A DNA stretch of 64,000 nt from Phialocephala subalpina (Eukaryota > Ascomycota > Leotiomycetes > Helotiales > Mollisiaceae), in assembly GCA_900073065.1 (NCBI GenBank), contig FJOG01000017.1, forward strand, positions 926,149-990,148. The letters are read 5' to 3'. The stretch's first letter is position 1, and each line of letters starts with the position of its first letter. The notes under the pieces were generated by a model. It made no database searches. It saw only the letters and a program-made list of their open reading frames with translations, and was not told the DNA's origin. Made by a program: the position numbers and the translations under genes. Positions 56,155-64,000 of this stretch are shown one piece after another.

Positions 56155-56607
56155 TCACGATTGATGGCTTGGTTTCATCTTTGCTTCTTCGGCCAGCTCT
56201 AAAAGCACCTTCATCGCTTCCTCTTCCTTCCCCAATGGAACGAAACAATGGTCATGGAAGTAACCAGACACCGGGTTTGCTCCGATGTTGTGCTTTGTGA
56301 GTTGAGCGCTGATTGCTGCCATGAATCCGACGGCTTCGAGACTCGAATGGATGTTCAGGGTGATCATTTTGCTGAGGAACGTATATTCGAGGCCGTGACT
56401 TGCTGCTGACTCTTGAGTGGTGATTATCGTCAGACCTTCTGCCTCCTGGAAGCTCATCTGAACAAACAGTGACGAAGTAGGAGGGAGTTCAGATGGTGGA
56501 AGCGTCACGAAAACGAACGTCCTTGGATCGAGGGACAATTTAAGTGTCGATAAGAGGGCTGCGAGACTGGTCTCTCCTGGAGCTGGTGTAGAAGCTGGGG
56601 CGGACAT
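56155..56607 (-). CDS. Small ACT-domain protein (ACT_3/ACT_7, former DUF2241 type)
   Basis: A single exon encodes 150 residues. The N-terminal part (SLAALLSTLKLSLDPRTFVFVTLPPSE) matches the first ACT-like half. MSFQEAEGLTIITTQESA followed by TFLSKMITLNIHSSLEAVGFMAAISAQLTKHNIGANPVSGYFHDHCFVP is the second half, with the characteristic SSLEAVGF and GYFHDHCFVP blocks. ACT domains usually bind amino acids or other small ligands and control enzymes. Stand-alone proteins of this type occur in bacteria and fungi and are thought to be amino-acid sensors; their partners are unknown. The ligand here is not deducible. Confidence 0.85.
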   Translation of the reverse strand: MSAPASTPAPGETSLAALLSTLKLSLDPRTFVFVTLPPSELPPTSSLFVQMSFQEAEGLTIITTQESAASHGLEYTFLSKMITLNIHSSLEAVGFMAAISAQLTKHNIGANPVSGYFHDHCFVPLGKEEEAMKVLLELAEEAKMKPSHQS

Positions 56608-57204
56608 GTTGGTGAGGCATGCAAGTGCTGGATGATTGAGGAGTTGATGAAACCGATTAGCTTCTTATGTATCCTCAGCGTTGGCTCATGACATTCCAAG
56701 CCCTGTCTTTACAGGGTTTGAAGAAGCAGTCGCCTTTGATGTCAATGTTTTCACGCCCTCCTGTCGACAAGATGAAAATGTTTCATCTCCGAAGAGCAGG
56801 TCCACTCCGGTGGTGCTTAGTCAGCGACACCGCGAATGTCTCCCAGCGGCCGCGGAGAATCTCCAACCACTTCATCAAGACACTCAAATATTCAAATCTC
56901 TCAACAAGATCCCACCGTGATGGATGTCAACGTGCAGCACCATTCAAGGAGATGCCATCATCTTGCCCAAATCTCGAGCCAAGATGCGACAATCAGCTTG
57001 CCCGAGATTTCAAAGCAATGATGCTCGAAATGACGTTGAGCGAATAATCGCGCGGGATTCATGTCACAGCATCAATCTCAAGAATATTTTTGTTCGTTCG
57101 CACTGGTATAAAATTCACGTTCAGAACCTACACTCCCTAAACTTCTATGTTTTAACCATAAGATTGAGCTTTATTGAGTCGCGATTCACGAGATAGCGGC
57201 GTTG
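56608..57204. other. Intergenic region, nothing recognised
   Basis: This lies between the ACT-domain gene start and the epoxide-hydrolase remnant. Several overlapping short plus-strand frames are present; none carries a motif. Confidence 0.35.
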
Positions 57205-58108
57205 ACGTTAACCTCGCCGAAACAATACATTGCTACAGTCAACACCGATGGCCAAGATGTTCGGCTCTTTCACATCGACTAACCCTCTCATAAATCTGGT
57301 GAGAAAGGAGTGATTCTTCTCATCCACGGCTTTCCCTAAACTAGCCACCAGTATCGTCACGTCCTCGAACCTCTTTCAGGTGCCGGCTATCATCTTGTGG
57401 TACCGGATATGAGAGGTCATGGAGCCTCATCACATCCTCCTCACGGTTATACGAAATCCATCTTGGCAGAGGACATGTATCATCCCCCGCGAGACCGTCT
57501 TGGCAGAGGAGGCCCTATCTATGTTATCGGGCACGACATCGGAGGAATGGTAGCTCATGCTTTCGCAACACAATATCCATCCTTTCTTTGTCAAGGCACT
57601 GATCCGGGGAGAATGTCCTATACCTGGTACGACGGTGTTCGAAGATACCAAAGCGAGCCAGAAGCAATTCCACTTCACGTTCCAAGCCCATTTTGATCTT
57701 GACGTGCACGTAGTCACTGGCAAAGAGAAGGCATACCTCAAGCACTTCTATGACAAACTTTCTTGCAACGCCGCTGGCATTCCTCCGGGCGTCTTGGATC
57801 ATTATGCTCTGATGTACTCTCAGTCAGGGGCTTTGAGGTGTGCCTTCTCGACGTACGAGGCCTTTGAGCAAGACGCGGTCGAGAACGGAAAGAGACTAAA
57901 GGATCACGGAAAGTGCGGACTACCTACGCTTGGGCTCGATGGCCAACACAGCAGTCATGCTACAGATATGGAGGCGATGCTACCGGAGATGTATGAAAAT
58001 TTCAGCTGCGAGGTGGTACCCAACTCTGGGCATTGGATCGCGGAGAACCCGGTTGAGTTTGTGAGGCCTGTCCTCGGATTCTTCCAGAAGCATCCCATTC
58101 CGTACTGA
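57205..58108 (+). pseudogene. Epoxide hydrolase-like alpha/beta hydrolase, degraded
   Basis: The translated remnant clearly belongs to the alpha/beta-hydrolase epoxide hydrolases. It shows VILLIHGFP (oxyanion region), VVPDMRGHGASSHP, IYVIGHDIGGMVAHAFA with the nucleophile Asp in GHDIGG, then VKALIRGECPIPGT and the C-terminal VVPNSGHWIAENPVEFV with the catalytic His. Two in-frame TAA codons interrupt the 5' part (57280-57282 and 57337-57339; the second replaces the usual Gln after HGFP). The frame also moves by one between about 57577 and 57590. Neither stop nor shift is bounded by good splice signals, and no convincing start codon is present. It is therefore read as a pseudogene rather than a multi-exon gene. 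Confidence 0.75.
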
Positions 58109-58875
58109 GCCGTAGGTCCATGGAGTACTTGTGGAGATACTTTCGGACTTTTCACCCTCGAGCAAATTGGAATTATCACATCTACTAGTGTGCTTTTCCC
58201 CACGATTCCCAGTACTATTTTTATATTCTTCGGGTGTCTAAGCCGTGGATTGAGTTTTTCATAACAGCACCGCTTGGAAGTAAAACCAGACATTGGGAAT
58301 ACAGGCCGCAAAAGAGGGGTCAATCTAAGTATTTACTCGGATGGAAGGCGAAAGATGACTTGCAGAGTCTGACAATCTACCAAAGTCTCGCTGCGATCAC
58401 CTTGATCTGCAAAGGGTCGTCACAAGAGCAGCTGAATTGAGATAGTCCGATACAGTGTCCCGCAATCTGGTGCGACCTTATTTAATCCTAGTAATTCATG
58501 TGGCAATCGAATCACTCCTTGTTCTTTTTGGTACTTCATATTACCATACCACGAGGTGAAGTTTTTCCATATTGCATCCCCAGTATTCAATTGTTCCGAG
58601 TCCCAATGGAGATCGATGGTGGAAAGTGTTCCGAAATGCTTACCCTTGGCTAATGTCAGTTTCATAGCCAAGAGGCTCGTATCCAAACATTCGATATCAG
58701 CCGCCAAAGTGTTCTGCAATACCCCAAAATGGCGGTGCAACATCAAATAGTATAAGGGGCACCATGAGCACCAAATCTATTTTTGCAAGAGTCTGGTACT
58801 TTCTAGAACAACCTCTTATTGCTAAAAGATCTTGTCCTTCTTTCGCAATCCAACATTCTTACACCTTCTCACATC
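58109..58875. other. Intergenic region, nothing recognised
   Basis: This lies between the pseudogene and the secreted cysteine-module gene. The right end is the promoter and leader of the latter. No repeat or further gene was recognised. Confidence 0.35.
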
Positions 58876-60085
58876 ATGTTCAATCGACCGGCAATTCTTC
58901 TTCTCGTCGTAGGGCTGACAGGCGCGTCGGCACTTAGTGAGACCTTCCCCACGACCTTTTCAACCGGTACGTACGTATATAAACCTTAGAAATAGGTATG
59001 GTCAATCAACCGGCTCACACCTTGCAGTTTTGCGACGAAATCCAACACCGGGTACCCGATCCAACACTGATCCTATCTCCGGTCGTGATGTTGACCCGGC
59101 CACTTGTCCAACAGTCGAATGCGCTGCCGGATTCCGTCCAGTCTATCAAGAAGGCAGCAAACACTGTTCATGCATCGAGCTTTCTGCTCCTTGCTCCAAT
59201 TCCATATATTGCGGCGCAGGATGCCATTCAGTCACCCAGCCCTTTCGGGACACCTGCGCTTGCGAACCGGATGCTGGAACAGAGACATGTCCAATGATGA
59301 AATGCAAAGCAGATCACCATGTTGTGTATCACAACGAGACTGCAGATTGCTCTTGCGCTTCGGACTGTCCGGATCTCTTCTGCATCGCTGAAATGCACCC
59401 AGTCTACAACTCAAGCACCCACGCATGTTCCTGCCAGGCCATTCCAGGACTAAGCGCGCGACTTAAAGTAACAGCTTTGCCGCAAGACATTGCGTCAGCA
59501 TTGTCACTTGCAGCCGAACAATTCAGTTCCAAAACCACATTGAAAGTACCCTACACCGGACCTCCCACGAAAAGACAAGAACTAGCAACTGCAACAAGAG
59601 CATTCTTAACAACTTCAGTCGTCCCACGACCAACCACCTTACCCGTCCCCAGCCTATCCTGTCAAAGAATGATCTGCATATCTGAGATGCACCCAGTCTA
59701 CAACAGCACCACAGGGTCCTGCTCCTGCCAATACATACCTGATCTTGAACCAGGCGGACCAATGCTATCAGCACGAGACAAGATCCCTACATTCACAACT
59801 TCTATAACTAGATCTCCGAAACAGACGAGTTGTCCAGAACATAATGCCATGTGTGAGGTGGGGAAACAGCCAGGCTGGAATGCGAAGAGTGGAAAGTGTG
59901 AATGCCAATCTTTTCCTACGCATGAGACTCCGCCGTCTTTGACGACCATGGCGTTGCCGACTGCGACTGGAGGGAGTTGTGAAGATGTGTACTGTATTGC
60001 GGAGAAGACGCCGGTTTGGAATGCGGCGGCGGGTGGGTGTAGTTATGAGTGGATTGAGGGATTTGGACCTGCTCGGTTGTCGTGA
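58876..60085 (+). CDS. Secreted protein with seven cysteine modules (unrecognised family)
   Basis: Two exons (intron 58967-59027, phase 1) encode 382 residues. A classical signal peptide is visible (MFNRPAILLLVVGLTGASA). The mature protein carries seven copies of a module of the form C-x4-C-x6-P-V-[Y/W]-N-x6-7-C-x-C, with variations. First cysteines lie at about 57, 86, 118, 144, 242, 299 and 348. Modules 4 and 5 are nearly identical (IAEMHPVYNSSTHACSC and ISEMHPVYNSTTGSCSC). Long Thr/Ser/Pro-rich linkers separate the later modules, and a dibasic KR at 212-213 could be cut by a Kex2-type protease. N-glycosylation sequons occur in modules 3-5. Module 7 has Tyr in place of the last Cys. I recognise no named family; a cell-wall or effector-like role is possible but unproven. 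Confidence 0.8.
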
Positions 60086-60814
60086 TGGATACTTTTTTTA
60101 GGAGTTTGGTATGGAAACTGCATTGCGTTGGCGATTGAATAAGTCAGTCGAAATACGTGGCTATCTTGCAACAAGAACATATGTCCATGGCGAAAGTCAC
60201 AATTTCCGCAAGGCTCGTGGCATTAAAGAAATGTGCGGTGTTGCACGATGTTCAACTGAACCCCAACCTTTCTCACATGAATCCTCTATCTCCTCCTAAA
60301 GAAGAAATCCATGGAGAAAACCCATACAGCCATCCTCAAAACCACCCCAGTTCAAAATCACTCTTGCATCACTCCTGCATGCTTATCGGCCGCCAGCGGG
60401 AGATCAGCCCAAACTCTCGGTTCGGCGTTAAAGGAGATAAATCTGCGCCCCCAATTGGTTCGCCAACTCGCAAACACCTTCTCGAAAGAGATAAGTGTGA
60501 ACTCGGCATTAACCTTATTGAGGCCTTGCCGGAGTTTACAGCTTTGCTTAACATCGTGATGAAGAAGCATGGAAAGAAGATGTTTGCAGGAGACTTGATG
60601 GATATATAAGGTAGGTCTTTCTTTGCGGTAGTTATGATGAACAACAATCAACATTGCGACAGCCTCGGCCTTCATTAATTCAATTGTATTCGGACTCTCA
60701 TCACGATATCTAAAGAGGATTTGCGGATTTACTTTCATCGCAAAAGCCTTCAAGGTCACTAGATCTCAACGTTTAATCAAAACACTTCAGCTTGAGACCT
60801 ACCATCTCGTCAGA
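60086..60814. other. Intergenic region, no supported gene
   Basis: A 150-codon plus-strand frame (60157-60609) opens with GTG and has an internal ATG at 60181. It has no recognised domain, and the minus strand is equally open. It is not called as a gene. Confidence 0.35.
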
Positions 60815-61780
60815 ATGGTCAACGTCCTCATCATCGGAGCCACTGGCTACATCGGCTCCGCACTTTCTTCGTCCCTCCTGCGCTCTGGGTCTCATCGCGT
60901 CTTTGGCCTCGCAAGATCTCCAGAGAAGGCTCGCTCACTTGAGAAGGACGAAGTGATCCCCATTCTCGGTTCCCTGACCGACACCAAGAACCTCGTCGGA
61001 GCTCTCACTTCTCAACATATCAACGTCGTTGTCGACCTCTCCGGCGATCCCAAGGAGTCCGAGTCACTCCTAAACGTGCTCAAGAATATCAGCGCTGAGA
61101 AGTCGAAGCATGCGACCGCTGTTGGCATTCGGGTACCGAAGCTTGGATACATCTATTGTTCTGGCACTTGGGTCCATGGATCTTCGCACAAGTATGTGAA
61201 TGACCTATATCCCGTAGGAACACCAGATGCTCCTACTCCTCCAGCAGATCTAACGGCCTGGCGAGCCAAACTCGAGCAAGTTGTCCTTGGAAGCAGCGAT
61301 CTATTGGATGTCATGGTCGTCAGGCCAGCGTTGGTATATGGTCGATCGTGTGCTATTTGGAGCTCTCTCTTCGACACTCTGTCCAATGCTGCGCAGAAAG
61401 GCGAGAAGAGTGTGAATCTATCAATTGAATCTGATAGTCGACCGGGACTGATCCATGTCGATGATGTCGCGTCCGGTTTCCACGCTGCAATTGACAAGCT
61501 GCCACTCATTTCTGGGACAGGCGTATATCCTCTATTTGATCTTGTGACGAGCCAAGAGAGTATGAGGGAAATTTTGGAGGCTGCGGCAAAGGAGTTTGGC
61601 TTCGAGGGGAAGGTCAAGTTGGTTGGTGCCGGGGAGGATCTTTTTGCGAAGGCGATGTCGACTAGTGGTAATCTTTGTGCTGGGAGAGCGAAGCAGATCT
61701 TAGGATGGGAGCCGAAGAGGTATGGGTTCGTTGGGAATATGGATTTGTTCGTGAGAGCGTGGTTGGCGGCCAAGCAGTGA
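60815..61780 (+). CDS. NAD(P)-dependent epimerase/dehydratase-like (atypical SDR)
   Basis: A single exon encodes 321 residues. The Rossmann motif GATGYIGSAL (GxxGxxG) lies at about 8-17, followed by FGLARSPEKARSLEKDEVIPILGSLTD and VVVDLSGDPKES. Later blocks are YIYCSGTWVHGSSHK, VMVVRPALVYGRS, RPGLIHVDDVASGFHAAID and ILGWEPKRYGFVGNMDLFVRAW. All are typical of extended, NAD-dependent epimerase-like SDRs. The canonical YxxxK is not obvious: the position corresponds to a Trp-Arg-Ala-Lys stretch (LTAWRAKLEQ), so the catalytic Tyr may be missing, as in many atypical SDRs that act as reductases or regulators. The substrate is unknown. Confidence 0.87.
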   Translation: MVNVLIIGATGYIGSALSSSLLRSGSHRVFGLARSPEKARSLEKDEVIPILGSLTDTKNLVGALTSQHINVVVDLSGDPKESESLLNVLKNISAEKSKHATAVGIRVPKLGYIYCSGTWVHGSSHKYVNDLYPVGTPDAPTPPADLTAWRAKLEQVVLGSSDLLDVMVVRPALVYGRSCAIWSSLFDTLSNAAQKGEKSVNLSIESDSRPGLIHVDDVASGFHAAIDKLPLISGTGVYPLFDLVTSQESMREILEAAAKEFGFEGKVKLVGAGEDLFAKAMSTSGNLCAGRAKQILGWEPKRYGFVGNMDLFVRAWLAAKQ

Positions 61781-64000
61781 AGGTGGTCTCGGTCGTTTGG
61801 ATATGCGGAAAGAGGGTGCGACCAAGAAAGTAGAATACCTACTTTCCTGATTAGTGAATGTAAAAATTCTCTGCTGAGTCTTCCAACTGAGTGCTGATGC
61901 GCGCGTTGTCTTCTCCTGTGTTAGCTTTTGTCCGTCTGTTTTTACCATTGTACTCGCATCTTATAAAAAGGTTGGACGCTTAGCCTCTGTATTATGAGTA
62001 GTAGGGGTGTTCGAACAAATAAAGCTTGAGGCGCGAGATCCTCGTCAATAAAAAATGGCAAGTCTCAGAAGCTGGAAGGGTGGTATTTAGGGCAAGAAGC
62101 CAGTCTTTCATCCTTTGTTGACGACCAGCTTCGATCCTCGGATGAGGTCTTGATATGAGGGCGACTTAGGCAGGGTTAGCCAAGTCCGATTCCTGATCGG
62201 ATCATATTCGAGTCTCAACTTGGCAATTCCAAGTTCAATTCTACCAAATGTGCCCTTAAACTCGCGAATATCCAAGTTCACACAAGTTTAAGGCCTTAAA
62301 TCAGGCTTAAATAGACGAAAATCTCTCCGAGTCCGAGTCCAATTCTAGGGAAAAGTGCTCGAGTTTTGAGTTGAACTCGGACTTGGCTAACCTTGGATTT
62401 AGGAGTCCTGTCAAACTTTTGCATTGAATGACCTTGCTGCTCGTTGGCATTCACCTGTGCCATTTCCTGAGAGTCTTGGAGTGTAAAGGCGACTAATTGA
62501 ACAGTATTAGAGGAAGAGGAGCCAATTTGTTCCTTGCGACATGACTTGATCGAACCCGATATCCATTCATACTGCACCACACCGTAGGAAATGACACGGC
62601 CATAGATGGGAGACCATCGATTCTTTTTGGAAGTGCCTTCGGTTTTCAGGACAATCTGCGCATTGGATTCTCGAAGTACCGGTCGAATAACAATTTGGAG
62701 TAGGACGTTGTATTGAGAAGAACCCGATTTCTCAAAGCAGCTGGCTACTCAAAAAAGACAATTTTTGAAATCGTCAAGCGCGGTTGACTGAGGAGAGCAA
62801 GAGGTTGGAATGAAGAATCCAAAGAGAGAGAGTTTTCATGATTAGCCTTGCCGTTGTGTCTACGTATGTGATGAGATGAAGTTGTGATTAGCGCAAAAAT
62901 TGTGGGGCGAAAGGATCTTCAAGCAGGGTTTCGACTGTTCCATACCTGCTTGATGAACAACCACATCTAGAAAAAGTTACCGTAAGGCTGCACAAGATCC
63001 CCATCAACACCGCACATCAATGAAGGGGCCCTTCGGAGTCCGGAGAGGCTTGAGAGACCGAACTTGGGTCAGCTGCTCTGAAGCAGGTCCTGAGGTCGGG
63101 ACCATCCAGTTAGTGAGTCTCCTGTATTCCCACGAGCTGGTTGTCCTTACGCTGATCGATATCATAGATCGAGGCAGATATCATTGCGAGAATTCGAGAT
63201 GGAAGCCCAACACTCGATGCCCGTGACTCTTATGTTACCCAAATCCATATCCAGAACTCGTTTCACATTAGCACGGCCCTGTCTCTGATCAGTATACAGA
63301 ATTTTCGCGTACAGAACTTCCTCACCACAACCAGCTACTTGAAAGCACCTGCCAGTCGGCGGTATTTGTATCGGCGAAACGATGTCCCTGCCAGGATGAT
63401 AAGTCCTAGGATTTCCTCAAGCACGACCTACCCCAGTTCCGCTGCCAACCCACTACGCAAGCCATCGCGCTTACGAAGTACCAATGTGTGTACTGTACCA
63501 TGAGTCAAGCAATGGGAGAATTGTGAATCTAGGTTTTGGCCGTGGACACTCTGATACGAACTGCATCTCGGCAAGGTGTACGAAGTGCATCAGTGTGTTC
63601 CTGCGTGATGGACGACCCTCCCAAGATGTCTTTGGGGAATCAAGCTCACACCTCCGTAATATACCAGCCAATACCAGCATTAGAGCTTCGGTCTGTTTCG
63701 AGTGAAGGCTAGCGACCATGGCTACTCAGTCTGCTTATCCCCTTCCCGGTCTCCTCTCTTTTGATACAAGCTCTAGTGCTTCACATACGGAAAGGGGATC
63801 GACAACCAAAGTGATGTGCCGATGATACTCAACTATAGAGCATCCAGTCGTTCCGGGGGAAGTGGTACCAGTTAGCCAATTGCTCATTAACCGCAAAGAT
63901 CTTATCAACTGATCTTTCTGCAGCAAACGGGCAATGCCTCCGTACTCGGCGATGTGTAGTCTATGTCGACATATGGACTCATTCATGCTGAAATCGACTG
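61781..64000. other. Gene-poor end of the window
   Basis: No gene with recognisable motifs was found in these 2.2 kb. The inverted-repeat element at 62174-62392 is the only clear structure. Short frames near 63470-63720 and 63735-63986 lack support. Confidence 0.4.
62174..62392. mobile_element. Inverted-repeat (MITE-like) element
   Basis: A perfect 16-bp inverted repeat, GGTTAGCCAAGTCCGA at 62174-62189 and its reverse complement at 62377-62392, encloses 187 bp without coding capacity. The interior is rich in smaller palindromes, e.g. AACTTGGCAATTCCAAGTT near 62218 and a TTTAAGGCCTTAAA near 62287. It also has repeated CCGAGTCC / CTCGAGT words. No clear target duplication was found. A non-autonomous DNA transposon is the simplest reading. 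Confidence 0.5.

Noticed and set aside
60157..60609. 150-codon plus-strand frame between the cysteine-module gene and the epimerase-like gene
   Set aside because: It opens with GTG, the opposite strand is equally open, and no family motif is visible.
41462..61780. Possible secondary-metabolite cluster (ABC pump, dehydrogenase, PhyH oxygenase, epoxide hydrolase, epimerase-like protein)
   Set aside because: No backbone synthase, terpene cyclase, P450 or cluster regulator is present, and housekeeping-type and unrelated genes lie between them.

Overview
The window is nuclear DNA of a filamentous ascomycete (Pezizomycotina). The evidence is short spliceosomal introns (mostly 47 to 125 nt) with GTRNGT donors, CTRAY branch points and YAG acceptors, and fungus-specific families (fungal_trans regulator, PDR-type ABC-G pump, DUF6594, Spherulin 4, Atp10). 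The gene style suggests a plant-associated or saprotrophic leotiomycete, but that is only an impression. About 30 gene loci lie on both strands. I saw no tRNA, rRNA or CRISPR locus.

Layout. 1-830 is the 5' end of a cytosolic GH2 beta-mannosidase. 1713-3790 is a ferric reductase. 5215-18450 is gene-dense housekeeping: a mitochondrial HMG-box protein, the spliceosomal helicase Prp5, a predicted myristoylated small protein, a ZAP1-like zinc-finger regulator, ribosomal protein L35, the Golgi SNARE Gos1 and the F-ATPase assembly factor Atp10. Atp10 is divergent from a branched-chain 2-oxoacid dehydrogenase E2 gene (18677-20227). Then come gluconokinase, an HpcH/HpaI aldolase and an SRA-YDG gene interrupted by a solo LTR. 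30579-41461 carries an Srs2-type helicase, a dual C2H2/Zn2Cys6 regulator, a BTB protein and a DUF6594 gene with an internal stop. 41462-46392 is a full-length PDR drug-efflux pump.

The last third is more accessory: Spherulin 4-like protein, secreted GH27 alpha-galactosidase with a lectin module, a short-chain dehydrogenase, a PhyH-type dioxygenase, an ACT-domain protein, an epoxide-hydrolase pseudogene, a secreted protein built from seven cysteine modules, and an NAD(P)-dependent epimerase-like protein. Beta-mannosidase and alpha-galactosidase both act on galactomannan breakdown. Ferric reductase and the ZAP1-like factor serve metal homeostasis. Atp10, the HMG-box protein and E2 serve mitochondria.

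Most notable: (i) a 182-bp solo LTR with a perfect 5-bp target duplication inside the SRA-YDG coding region; (ii) a secreted cysteine-module protein I cannot assign to a known family; (iii) two non-autonomous inverted-repeat elements (14846-14963 and 62174-62392); (iv) two damaged or possibly damaged genes (epoxide hydrolase, DUF6594). Exon coordinates come from reading splice signals by eye and checking frame. Domain calls come from recognised motifs, not from searches.
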